A stretch of 17,798 nucleotides of DNA from an uncultured Collinsella sp. (GCA_902493855.1 CABUQV010000034.1:1-17798), one strand, 5' to 3'. Numbered from the stretch's first letter, positions 1-6,661 are shown. Program-made: numbers and translations. The notes: generated by a model not told the origin, from the letters alone.

Positions 1-97
1 CGGGCGTTACGTTAGCTGCTCTACAGTCCTATGCAAGACGAAGGCCACATTAAGTGGCCTTCTTTGCATGCGGAACTCGCGACAAACGTAACGCCCG
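1..97. repeat. Nested palindrome element E1
   Basis: Outer arms at 1-13 and 85-97 are perfect inverted repeats (CGGGCGTTACGTT and its complement). The outer arm may continue past the window edge. Inside lie a 6-bp stem (31-36 with 64-69) and an 8-bp stem (41-48 with 54-61) around the loop ATTAA. The innermost hairpin, AAGGCCAC/GTGGCCTT followed by CTTCTTT, resembles an intrinsic terminator reading rightward. The gene it would serve lies outside the window. The hairpin-in-hairpin design recurs at 207-316, 3803-3933 and 17495-17596. Confidence 0.7.
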
Positions 98-202
98 CCC
101 GTCTCCGACCGACTACCAACCAGATTCTTATCAGCCCAGGCCCCTGTGTACCGCGCGTCTAAGATCTTCAAATTCAGGCAGTCTGACAATCGATTCTTAT
201 AG
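92..202 (+). pseudogene. Possible remnant of a glycosyltransferase 3' end
   Basis: A frame open from 92 to the TAG at 200-202 contains Tyr-Arg-Ala-Ser-Lys-Ile-Phe-Lys-Phe. The glycosyltransferase encoded at 349-1380 on the other strand ends in Tyr-His-Leu-Ala-Ser-Lys-Ile-Phe-Lys-Phe-Asn. The underlying DNA is identical over 16 bases (161-176 against the complement of 354-369). There is no start codon with a ribosome site, and E1 occupies the upstream DNA. I read it as a scar of an inverted duplication rather than an expressed gene. Similarity upstream of the shared block is weak. Confidence 0.3.
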
Positions 203-369
203 CAAAGGCCCCTTGGCCTTTAGTTTGATACAAGTTCCGCACGAGCCGGAAAGCACTTAATGTGCTTTCCGTGCGAGCAGGACTGTTCGCAGTATCAAAC
301 TAAAGGCCAAGGGGCCCAGTCAACCTATCAGCAGCGATTACTCAGCAGTTAGTTGAATTTGAAGATCTT
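161..369. repeat. Imperfect inverted duplication enclosing E2
   Basis: The left arm (161-231) and the complement of the right arm (292-369) share a perfect 16-base block (161-176 and 354-369), then scattered matches (CTGA, AATCG, ATAG), then the perfect 25-base arm of E2. The arrangement is roughly concentric around position 262. The right arm includes the last codons and the stop region of the glycosyltransferase gene. The left arm carries the same gene end in the opposite orientation. This looks like an inverted copy of gene end plus flank that has partly decayed. Confidence 0.55.
207..316. repeat. Nested palindrome element E2
   Basis: Outer arms of 25 bp (207-231 and 292-316) are perfect inverted repeats. 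Inside are a 5-bp stem (238-242 with 271-275) and a 9-bp stem (248-256 with 262-270) around the loop TTAAT. Each outer arm also carries its own small hairpin (AAAGGCC at 204-210 with GGCCTTT at 215-221, and the mirror copy). The RNA could therefore fold either as one long rod or as several short hairpins. It lies 33 bp past the stop codon of the glycosyltransferase and may act as its terminator, although no long U-run is present. Confidence 0.75.
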
Positions 370-1380
370 TGAGGCAAGATGGTATAGGCCGAGTGTGGTT
401 TTGTCTCCGGCCCGGCCATGCAGGTTGGTAAAGAATCCAACCACGCCGTAGCGAGCGCGACGATACATGCGCTCGTCGTACTCTTTCAGGTCCTTCCACA
501 GCGTCTTCAGACGCTCATCGGCACAATCTTCCTCGGAAAGCTTGGTGAGCACCGAACAAATGGCCATCATCATGGTGAAGTAGCCCATCATGTACGAACG
601 CAGACGCGAGGACTCGACGTCCTGGTACAGGTGGAACGATTCCATCATGATGCGCGTAACGCGGAACTGCTGACCCAGGCGCTTGACCATTGTGGCCTCA
701 TTGACGCTCTGGCCCTCGCGACCGATAAAGTAGCGATAGAGGTCGATGTCGGCGTAGTACATGGTCTTGCAGCGCGGCAGCGGCACGTATGCGTAGATAT
801 TATCCACGTAGAACGTGTGTGCCGGCATAGGTAGATTGGACTCACGCAGTACATCGGTGCGATAGCACAGGCTGTGCATGAGCAGGTTCTGATCGGGACG
901 GAAGTGTCCGATCTGGTCCCAAGAGAAAATCTTTTTGCGCGGCAGGGCAAACTTGTAGCCAATAGCGGTATGCGTACCCTCGTAAACCTTCTCGTACACG
1001 TAGTTCGAGATAAACAGGTCGACGCGCTGGTCGCGCTCCTCAAAGCCACGCAGAATCGACAGCATGGTCGAAAGCGCCGCACCGTCGAGCCAGTCGTCCG
1101 AGTCAACGACCTTGTAGTACGTACCATGTGCCTCGCGCAGGCCCGAGAGGACGGCGATACCGTGACCGCCATTCTCCTGGTGCACCGCGCGGATGATTCC
1201 AGGATAACGGGCCTCCCACTCGTCGGCCTTGACGGCCGTCTCGTCCTTGGAGCCATCGTCCACCACGATAATCTCGATATCGGTGGCGTAATTGCTCCCC
1301 TCCAAGATGGAGGTGATGCAATGGTCCATGTCCTTGGCGGCGTTATACGAGGGAATACCGAATGTTATGACTTTATGCAT
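349..1380 (-). CDS. Family 2 glycosyltransferase (GT-A fold)
   Basis: A predicted cytoplasmic glycosyltransferase that moves a sugar from a nucleotide donor to a growing surface glycan; the sugar and acceptor are unknown. The N-terminal GT-A domain shows the start Met-His-Lys-Val-Ile-Thr-Phe-Gly-Ile-Pro-Ser-Tyr-Asn, the nucleotide-binding Asp-Asp-Gly-Ser at residues 41-44, Asn-Gly-Gly-His-Gly near 70, and the metal-binding Asp-Ser-Asp-Asp at 93-96. I chose the ATG at 1380 (343 aa). A start six codons earlier (1398) exists, but the GT2 consensus begins at the later one. That ATG overlaps the glf stop within ATGCATAA, so translation is probably coupled to glf. Linkage to glf suggests a galactofuranose-containing polymer, which is inference. 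The 3' end lies in an inverted duplication. Confidence 0.9.
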   Translation of the reverse strand: MHKVITFGIPSYNAAKDMDHCITSILEGSNYATDIEIIVVDDGSKDETAVKADEWEARYPGIIRAVHQENGGHGIAVLSGLREAHGTYYKVVDSDDWLDGAALSTMLSILRGFEERDQRVDLFISNYVYEKVYEGTHTAIGYKFALPRKKIFSWDQIGHFRPDQNLLMHSLCYRTDVLRESNLPMPAHTFYVDNIYAYVPLPRCKTMYYADIDLYRYFIGREGQSVNEATMVKRLGQQFRVTRIMMESFHLYQDVESSRLRSYMMGYFTMMMAICSVLTKLSEEDCADERLKTLWKDLKEYDERMYRRARYGVVGFFTNLHGRAGDKTTLGLYHLASKIFKFN

Positions 1381-2575
1381 GGCAGGCGATAATCTCATCC
1401 GAAAGATCGAGGGCGGAATTGGTCACGGCGTCCATATCGTAGTAACGATACTCGGCCAGACGACCCACCGGGTGGAAGTTCGTCAGGTTCTGGACGCGCT
1501 CAAGATAGCGCTCGTAGAGCTCACGGTTCTCGGGCTCAAGAATGGCGTAGTACGGCGTCTCACCCGAGCCGGGCGTATAGGCTTTGGAGTACTCCTTCAT
1601 GATGGTGGTCTTGCCGGGCAAAACCTGACCGGTCATGTTCTTGAACTCGGTGATGCGCGTGTAGTCCTCGCTCGTGGTGTAGTTGACGGTGCCCACGGGC
1701 TGGAACTGATCCATATCGAGCGTCTCGAACTTCATATCGAGCGTGCGGTACGGCAGCGCGCCCAGGTCGAGGTTGAACAGCTCGTCGAGCGGACCGGTGT
1801 AGACGATCTCGCCGCCATAGACCTTGCCGTCGATCTTGACGGTGGTCTCGTCGATCTCGAAGAGGTCGCGGGCGTCCACGTCGCAGAACACATCAATCAG
1901 ATCGTGATCGAGCATATGCTCGAACAGCGCGGTATAGCCGTCCTGCGGCATGCCCTGGAAAGGAGCCTGCGGGAAGTAGCGATCGTCATCGCCCACAAAG
2001 ACGGGGACGCGGCCGGTGATCGAGGGGTCGATCTGGTCGGGCGTCTGGCCCCACTGCTTCATGGTGTAATGCAAAAAGACGTTCTCATAGACATAATCGG
2101 CGACCTCGGCAAGATCCGGGTCGTTCTTCTTGCGCAGCTCCATAATGGGCACCTTGACGTCCTTGCCAAAGGTCTCCACGAGCTTTTGGTACAGTTCCTC
2201 GCCGCGCTCATCGCCAAAGGCAAGCTTGAGGCTCGCATGGTTAAAGGGCACGGGCATTAGGGTACCGTTGATGTTGGCGAGCACCTTGTGCTGGTAGTCC
2301 GTCCACTTGGTAAAGCGCGACAGGAAATTGTGGACGCGCTCGTTAAAGGTATGGTAGATGTGCGGACCATACTCGTGGACCAGGATTCCCGCCTCGTCAG
2401 TGCAGTCGAAGGCATTGCCCGCAATGTGGCTACGGCGCTCCAAAACGGCAACACGATAGCCGATGGTTTCGGCAAGACGGCGGGCGCAAACGGCACCGGC
2501 ATAACCGGCGCCGACAACGATCATGTCGTACGCACCGGCATTAAAGCCTTCAGGCAGGCCTGAGGTAATCTGCAT
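1373..2575 (-). CDS. glf: UDP-galactopyranose mutase
   Basis: A flavoenzyme that interconverts UDP-galactopyranose and UDP-galactofuranose, supplying galactofuranose for surface polysaccharides. The 400 residues fit the family. The FAD-binding Rossmann motif Gly-Ala-Gly-Tyr-Ala-Gly is at 22-27, followed by Leu-Glu-Arg-Arg at 45-48 and the hallmark Tyr-Gly-Pro-His-Ile-Tyr-His-Thr at 69-76. Further on come the Thr-Met-Lys-Gln-Trp-Gly block, the Asp-Asp-Arg-Tyr-Phe...Phe-Gln-Gly-Met-Pro-Gln-Asp-Gly-Tyr block and Thr-Ile-Met-Lys-Glu-Tyr near the C-terminus. The ATG at 2575 has AAGGAG five bases upstream. The N-terminal extension before the FAD motif is about 15 residues longer than in E. coli. 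It is followed by an overlapping glycosyltransferase gene and is divergent from pta. Only two genes of what is usually a larger glycan cluster are present here. Confidence 0.95.
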   Translation of the reverse strand: MQITSGLPEGFNAGAYDMIVVGAGYAGAVCARRLAETIGYRVAVLERRSHIAGNAFDCTDEAGILVHEYGPHIYHTFNERVHNFLSRFTKWTDYQHKVLANINGTLMPVPFNHASLKLAFGDERGEELYQKLVETFGKDVKVPIMELRKKNDPDLAEVADYVYENVFLHYTMKQWGQTPDQIDPSITGRVPVFVGDDDRYFPQAPFQGMPQDGYTALFEHMLDHDLIDVFCDVDARDLFEIDETTVKIDGKVYGGEIVYTGPLDELFNLDLGALPYRTLDMKFETLDMDQFQPVGTVNYTTSEDYTRITEFKNMTGQVLPGKTTIMKEYSKAYTPGSGETPYYAILEPENRELYERYLERVQNLTNFHPVGRLAEYRYYDMDAVTNSALDLSDEIIACHA

Positions 2576-2653
2576 CGATACTCCTTGTCAAAAGCCACGT
2601 GCTCGTTAGCTGGGCTTTTCTCGAACATTCTTCGAGACATATTTATCAGAGCG

Positions 2654-2659
2654 ATTATA
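2654..2659 (-). promoter_or_regulatory. Candidate -10 box for glf
   Basis: The minus strand reads TATAAT here, about 80 bases before the glf start. No good -35 hexamer is visible at 16-18 bases. It lies only 14 bases from the -10 box of the opposite promoter, so the two would compete for polymerase. The 8-bp palindrome TAGCGCTA (2658-2665) lies between them. Confidence 0.4.
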
Positions 2660-2673
2660 GCGCTAATGCGTCC

Positions 2674-2679
2674 TATAAT
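2674..2679 (+). promoter_or_regulatory. Candidate -10 box for pta
   Basis: A perfect TATAAT on the plus strand, about 128 bases before the pta start. It implies a leader of roughly 120 nucleotides that contains the hairpin at 2732-2754. A clear -35 is missing. Confidence 0.45.
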
Positions 2680-2731
2680 GAGCTTGCCACACAAGGAAAG
2701 CTCAAGCACCGCGGCGTACATTATTGAAAGG

Positions 2732-2754
2732 TAAACCCGCTAGCAGCGGGTTTA
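2732..2754 (+). promoter_or_regulatory. Hairpin in the pta leader
   Basis: TAAACCCGCT, loop AGC, AGCGGGTTTA forms a 10-bp perfect stem, followed by TTCGTG. It sits between the candidate pta promoter and the pta start codon. It could be a weak terminator or attenuator in the leader, or a stability element. No U-run longer than three follows, so termination is uncertain. Confidence 0.5.
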
Positions 2755-2806
2755 TTCGTGAACAGCCGGGCGCCTGGAGCTTAGTGAAACGCTTGTAAGG
2801 AGTAAC

Positions 2807-3787
2807 ATGAGCGATTTCCTTAACCGTATGAAGTCTGCCGCCAAGGCCGACCTTAAGACGATCGTCCTGCCCGAGGGCGAGGACCCGCGCACCATCGTCG
2901 CGGCCACCAAGATCATCGAGGAGGGCCTGGCAAAGATCGTCATCCTGGGCAACCCCGACGAGATCAACGTTCCCGGCGCTACCGTCATCGACCCGCGCAA
3001 TGCCGAGAAGCACGAGGAGTACGCGCAGAAGTTTGCCGAGCTCCGCGCCAAGAAGGGCGTTACCATCGAGCAGGCTCGCGCCCAGGTGATGGACGCCACC
3101 TACTTTGGCACCATGATGGTCAAGATGGGCGATGCCGACGGCCTGGTCTCCGGCGCCTGCCACTCCACCGCCGACACCCTGCGCCCCGCGCTGCAGATCC
3201 TCAAGACCGCCCCGGGCACCAAGCTGGTCTCGGCCTTCTTCGTGATGTGCACCGACACCCCGCAGTTCGGTACCGACGGCACGCTGATCTTCGCCGACTG
3301 TGGCCTCAACATTAACCCGTCCTCCGATGAGCTCTCCGAGATCGCCATCGCCTCCGCTCACTCTTGGTCCACCTTCATGGGCAACGTTGAGCCGCACGTG
3401 GCCATGCTCTCCTACTCCACCATGGGCTCCGCCGGTGGCGAGGTCGCCAAGAAGGTCCAGGAGGCTGTGAAGTTCTGCAAGGAGAAGGCTCCCGAGCTCG
3501 CCATCGACGGCGACCTGCAGCTCGACGCCGCTATCGTCCCCACCGTCGCCCAGCTCAAGGCTCCCGGCTCCTCCGTCGCCGGTAAGGCCAACGTGCTCGT
3601 GTTCCCCGACCTCGAGGCCGGCAACATCGGCTACAAGCTGGTCCAGCGCTTCGCCGGCGCTGACGCTTACGGCCCCATCCTGCAGGGCATCGCCAAGCCG
3701 GTCAACGACCTGTCGCGCGGCTGCTCTGCCGACGACATCGTGGGTGTCGTGGCCATCACCGCCGTCCAGGCTCAGATGGCTGAGTAG
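2807..3787 (+). CDS. pta: Phosphate acetyltransferase
   Basis: Converts acetyl-CoA and phosphate to acetyl phosphate and CoA, the first step of the cytoplasmic acetate-forming pathway; acetate kinase takes the product. The 326 residues match the short, single-domain class I enzyme, without the N-terminal regulatory domains of the long E. coli form. Typical blocks are visible: Val-Leu-Pro-Glu-Gly-Glu-Asp near residue 20, Asp-Gly-Leu-Val-Ser-Gly-Ala near 108, Asn-Pro-Ser-Ser-Asp-Glu-Leu-Ser-Glu-Ile-Ala in the middle, and Val-Phe-Pro-Asp-Leu-Glu-Ala-Gly-Asn-Ile-Gly-Tyr-Lys in the C-terminal third. The ATG at 2807 has AAGGAG four bases upstream. Codon use is strongly biased to C-ending codons, as expected for a highly expressed gene. 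Many bacteria have a pta-ackA operon. Here the acetate kinase genes lie on the opposite strand, convergent with pta. Confidence 0.97.
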   Translation: MSDFLNRMKSAAKADLKTIVLPEGEDPRTIVAATKIIEEGLAKIVILGNPDEINVPGATVIDPRNAEKHEEYAQKFAELRAKKGVTIEQARAQVMDATYFGTMMVKMGDADGLVSGACHSTADTLRPALQILKTAPGTKLVSAFFVMCTDTPQFGTDGTLIFADCGLNINPSSDELSEIAIASAHSWSTFMGNVEPHVAMLSYSTMGSAGGEVAKKVQEAVKFCKEKAPELAIDGDLQLDAAIVPTVAQLKAPGSSVAGKANVLVFPDLEAGNIGYKLVQRFAGADAYGPILQGIAKPVNDLSRGCSADDIVGVVAITAVQAQMAE

Positions 3788-3802
3788 CGTACGCACTCGC
3801 CC

Positions 3803-3933
3803 GAAGGCCGTACGGGTTAACCCCTGAAAACGTCCTCGACCAATGAAACGCCCCCGTTCTGCTCCTCCGGAGCTACGAACGGGGGCGTTTCTGGTCTGCG
3901 GATTGTTTTCAGGGGTTAGCCCGTGCGGCCTTC
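3803..3933 (+). repeat. Nested palindrome element E3, pta 3' terminator
   Basis: Outer arms of 29 bases (3803-3831 and 3905-3933) pair over their full length. Two positions (3811 with 3925, 3817 with 3919) are U-G pairs in plus-strand RNA and would be A-C mismatches in minus-strand RNA. Inside is a perfect 15-bp stem (3845-3859 with 3877-3891, GAAACGCCCCCGTTC), and inside that a 5-bp stem GCTCC/GGAGC (3861-3865 with 3869-3873). The element starts 15 bases after the pta stop. The wobble pattern favours a role in the pta transcript. The inner stem with its T-rich flank probably terminates pta. Confidence 0.8.
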
Positions 3934-4080
3934 TGCCGTCACGTGGCAATCAGGGAATCCGGGGTGGACGGCGGCTTGGCTACGAGCTAGGCTGAGAATC
4001 TGAATGATTGGGTGCCGTTGTTGGGAGCGCAGGCGTTGCTGGTGACAATCACTTTGGGACTGGAATTTCCGCCTGCTAGT
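3934..4080. other. Intergenic stretch, no feature seen
   Basis: About 150 bases between E3 and the acetate kinase terminator. I see no ribosome site followed by an open frame, no tRNA-like cloverleaf and no strong dyad. The minus-strand frame that crosses it is an out-of-frame extension from the acetate kinase gene. Confidence 0.5.
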
Positions 4081-4117
4081 AAAAAAGGCCTCCGGAGCTG
4101 TTGCTCTGGAGGCCTTT
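4081..4117 (-). terminator. Terminator of the first acetate kinase gene
   Basis: A 15-bp stem (4084-4098 with 4103-4117, AAAGGCCTCC...GGAGGCCTTT) with a 4-base loop lies 22 bases past the stop codon of the kinase at 4140. In the minus-strand RNA the stem is followed by a run of six or more U. One position is A-C on that strand and G-U on the plus strand, so it may also work for rightward transcription. Confidence 0.85.
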
Positions 4118-4139
4118 CGTCTACTTGCAAATGCGCGCG

Positions 4140-5318
4140 TTAGTTGTTCTTGGTTAGACGCTCGACGTCGTGGGCGATCATGTATTCCTCGTCTGTGGGG
4201 ATGACCATGACCGTGACGGAAGAGCCGGCGGCGCTGATGACCTGCGGGCCGTTGCCCACGGCCTCGCGGTTCTTGTTGTTGTCGATACGCACGCCCAGCC
4301 ACTCAAAGCAGTCGCAGAAGGCCTTACGGATCGACCAGTCGTTCTCGCCGATGCCGGCGGTAAAGGTGATAGTATCCACGCCCGCCATAGAGGCAATCAT
4401 GGAACCGGCCTGCTGCATAGCCTTGTAGGCGAACATATCGAAGGCGAGCAGGCAGCGCTCGTCGCCCTCGGAGGCGCGCGTGCGGATGTCGCGGGCGTCG
4501 TTGGAGATGCCCGAGATGGCAAGCAGACCAGACTGCTTGTTCATCATGTCGTCGACTTCCTGGTAGCTGTAGCCGCCCTCGCGCTGGAGGTAGCACACGG
4601 TGGCAGGGTCAATGGAACCACAACGGGTGCCCATCATCAGGCCGTCGAGCGGCGTGAGCCCCATCGTGGTGTCGCGGCAAACGCCGTCCTCAATGGCGGC
4701 GAGCGAAGCGCCGTTGCCCAGATGGCACGAAAGCAGACGGTGGCAGCACGAGCCCAGAATCTCCTTTGCCATCATCCACTCGTAGCGGTGGCTCGTACCG
4801 TGGGCACCGTACTTTCGCACGTGGTACTTCTCGCACACGTCCTTGGGCAGCGCGTAGGTGTAGGCGACCTCGGGCATGGTCATGTGGAACGAGGTATCGA
4901 AGACGGCGACGTTGGGCAGCTCCGGATACTTCTCGCGGCAATACTCGATTGCTGCGGCCTCGCCGTAATTGTGCAGCGGGGCGAGCGGGGCCACCTCAAG
5001 GATCTTAGCCATGACTTCGTCGTCAACGACTGCGGAATCATCGAAGTGCCAGCCGCCCTGAACGATACGGTGGCCGATGCCATCGATCGTAAAGTCGGTC
5101 TTCTCGAGCTCCTCGAGCACGCGAGCGATAGCAGAGCGATGATTGGGGAAGGGAACCTCCTCGGTCTGCTTGGCGCCACCGTTCTCGGAGTGGCCAAAGA
5201 TACCCATGTCCGAGCCGATACGCTCGCAGTTGCCCTTGGCGAAAACCTCGCGGGTATCGGTATCCAGAAGCTGATATTTAAGGCTTGAGCTGCCGGCGTT
5301 GACAACAAGTACGTTCAT
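4140..5318 (-). CDS. ackA: Acetate kinase, copy 1 (canonical-like)
   Basis: Transfers phosphate between acetyl phosphate and ADP, giving acetate and ATP, in the cytoplasm. The 392 residues fit the acetate kinase family. Visible active-site elements are Asn7 with Ser10/Ser12 in Asn-Ala-Gly-Ser-Ser-Ser, Arg84 in Gly-His-Arg, His116 in Pro-Leu-His-Asn, Asp141 in Val-Phe-Asp-Thr, His173 in Gly-Ala-His-Gly-Thr-Ser-His, Asn202 in His-Leu-Gly-Asn-Gly, Arg232 in Gly-Thr-Arg-Cys-Gly, and Gly-Ile-Gly-Glu-Asn near 322. One deviation: the usual His-Arg-Val-Val-His-Gly-Gly-Glu reads His-Arg-Ile-Val-Gln-Gly-Gly-Trp. The ATG at 5318 has AAAGGAG four bases upstream. A paralogue about 59% identical (hand count) lies directly upstream on the same strand, with a terminator between them, so this copy needs its own promoter near 5340-5430. 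Confidence 0.93.
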   Translation of the reverse strand: MNVLVVNAGSSSLKYQLLDTDTREVFAKGNCERIGSDMGIFGHSENGGAKQTEEVPFPNHRSAIARVLEELEKTDFTIDGIGHRIVQGGWHFDDSAVVDDEVMAKILEVAPLAPLHNYGEAAAIEYCREKYPELPNVAVFDTSFHMTMPEVAYTYALPKDVCEKYHVRKYGAHGTSHRYEWMMAKEILGSCCHRLLSCHLGNGASLAAIEDGVCRDTTMGLTPLDGLMMGTRCGSIDPATVCYLQREGGYSYQEVDDMMNKQSGLLAISGISNDARDIRTRASEGDERCLLAFDMFAYKAMQQAGSMIASMAGVDTITFTAGIGENDWSIRKAFCDCFEWLGVRIDNNKNREAVGNGPQVISAAGSSVTVMVIPTDEEYMIAHDVERLTKNN

Positions 5319-5384
5319 GAGACTCCTTTGCAGTGCAATACGGTCGACGCAGACCTCTTAAGGCGACCGCATTTTAATAAGAAG

Positions 5385-5411
5385 TTATCACATCTTGATA
5401 AATAGCTATCA
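5385..5411. promoter_or_regulatory. Overlapping TTATCA/TGATAA dyads, possible operator
   Basis: TTATCA-N5-TGATAA (5385-5401) is a perfect dyad, and TGATA-N6-TATCA (5396-5411) overlaps it, giving three half-sites. They lie in the AT-rich gap upstream of the first acetate kinase gene, about 70-90 bases before its start and close to the AT-rich stretch 5372-5380 that could hold its -10 box. They could be an operator for separate control of this copy. I do not recognise the factor. Confidence 0.4.
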
Positions 5412-5432
5412 GGCATATCGCCCAACGAGCGC

Positions 5433-5471
5433 AAAAGAGGGGCTGAACGGCACTTGGTCGTCCAGCCCCTC
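5433..5471 (-). terminator. Terminator of the second acetate kinase gene
   Basis: GAGGGGCTG...CAGCCCCTC forms a 13-bp stem (5437-5449 with 5459-5471), including one G-U pair in minus-strand RNA. In that RNA it is followed by UUUU. It begins 11 bases after the stop codon of the kinase at 5483 and separates the two kinase genes into different transcription units. Confidence 0.85.
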
Positions 5472-5482
5472 CCCTCTTGCAA

Positions 5483-6661
5483 TTACTTGCTGTTGACGAT
5501 GCGCTCGACGTCGGAGGCGATCATGAACTCCTCATCCGTGGGGATGACGAAGATCTTGACCTTGGAATCCTTGGCGGACAGGCACCAAGCGCCGTCGCCA
5601 CGCAGAGCGTTGCGGGCATGGTCCATCTTGACGCCCATAAAGGCCAGACGATCGGCCACGCCGGCGCGGACAGCCGGAGCGTGCTCGCCGATGCCGGCGG
5701 TAAAGACCAGGGTGTCCATGCCGCACATGGAAGTGGCCATCTCGGCAGCCTTGGCGGCAATCTTGTAAACGAACATATCGAAGGCGAGCTGGGCCTCGGG
5801 GTCACCAGCAGCGGCGAGCTCCTCGACGTTGCGGCAGTCGTTGGTCTTGCCGCCGGTCACAGCCAAAAGGCCGGACTTCTTGTTCATCATCTCGTCGACC
5901 TCGTCGAAGGTGTAGCCACCTTCGCGCTGCAGGTAGCACACGGTAGCAGGGTCGATGGAGCCGCAGCGGGTGCCCATCATGACACCGTCGAGCGGCGTCA
6001 AGCCCATGGTGGTGTCCATGCACTTGCCGTCCTCGATGGCGCACAGGGAAGCGCCGGAACCGATGTGGCACACGACGACCTTGCGAGCCTCGCCGTTGGT
6101 CATCTCGGCAACCTTCTTGGAGATGTAGCGGTAGCTGGTGCCGTGGGCGCCGTACTTACGGATGTGCAGCTTGTCGCAGACGTCCTTGGGCAGGGCGTAG
6201 GTCTTGGCGACCTCGGGCATATTGAAGTGGAAAGCAGTGTCGTAGACCGTGACGTTGGGCAGGTCGGGATACTGCTCGAGGCAGTACTCGATAACGTTGG
6301 CCTCGGGGTTGTTGTGCAGCGGGGCGAGCGGAGCGACCTCGCGGATCTTGGCGAGGACGTCCTCGTCGACGAGGGAGGAATCGCCGAAGTACCAACCGCC
6401 CTGAACGATACGGTGGCCGATGCCCTCGATCTTGACGCCGTTGGCCTCGAGGTCCTTCAGGACAACCTCGATGGCGACTTTGTGGTCGGGGAACTCGATG
6501 TTCTCGGTCACTTTCTTGGAACCGTTGGCAGCGTGGGTGAAGGTACCGCCGGTAAAGCAGACGCGCTCGCAGGAGCCCTTTGCGGACACCTTGTGGGACT
6601 TGGTATCGATGACCTGATACTTGAGGGTCGAAGATCCTGCGTTGACGACCAGAACGTTCAT
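5483..6661 (-). CDS. Acetate kinase paralogue, copy 2 (diverged active site)
   Basis: A second acetate kinase-family protein, also 392 residues, with the same phosphotransferase fold. Kept are Asn7, Ser10, Ser12, Arg84, His116, Asp141, His173, Arg232 and the C-terminal Pro-Thr-Asp-Glu-Glu. It shares Gln87 and Trp90 with its neighbour in place of the usual His and Glu. It further differs where the family is usually strict: Ser202 replaces Asn in His-Ile-Gly-Ser-Gly, His replaces Asn in Gly-Ile-Gly-Glu-Asn (near 327), and Tyr177 replaces His in Gly-Thr-Ser-His. It may be an acetate kinase with altered kinetics, a kinase for another short-chain acid, or a regulatory paralogue; the sequence does not decide. 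Codon use is as biased as in pta, which suggests strong expression. The ATG at 6661 has GGGAG four bases upstream. A small GGCGG/CCGCC hairpin (6679-6695) precedes the ribosome site. Confidence 0.88.
   Translation of the reverse strand: MNVLVVNAGSSTLKYQVIDTKSHKVSAKGSCERVCFTGGTFTHAANGSKKVTENIEFPDHKVAIEVVLKDLEANGVKIEGIGHRIVQGGWYFGDSSLVDEDVLAKIREVAPLAPLHNNPEANVIEYCLEQYPDLPNVTVYDTAFHFNMPEVAKTYALPKDVCDKLHIRKYGAHGTSYRYISKKVAEMTNGEARKVVVCHIGSGASLCAIEDGKCMDTTMGLTPLDGVMMGTRCGSIDPATVCYLQREGGYTFDEVDEMMNKKSGLLAVTGGKTNDCRNVEELAAAGDPEAQLAFDMFVYKIAAKAAEMATSMCGMDTLVFTAGIGEHAPAVRAGVADRLAFMGVKMDHARNALRGDGAWCLSAKDSKVKIFVIPTDEEFMIASDVERIVNSK

Noticed and set aside
207..316. E2 as an invertible promoter
   Set aside because: The arms would allow inversion, but the 60 bases between them are themselves largely palindromic and hold no clear promoter. 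Kept only as part of the inverted-duplication finding.
1..348. Array of inverted repeats considered as a CRISPR or attachment site
   Set aside because: The repeats are nested inverted arms, not regularly spaced direct repeats, and no integrase or cas gene is present.
1292..2260. Plus-strand frame of 322 codons opposite glf
   Set aside because: It is the complement of the well-supported glf gene, with no ribosome site and repetitive Val/Leu/Glu/His content.
2702..3949. Long minus-strand open frame (415 codons) opposite pta
   Set aside because: It is antisense to a clear pta gene, is made of Gly/Val/Leu/Asp-rich low-information sequence expected from a GC-rich complement, and has no ribosome site.
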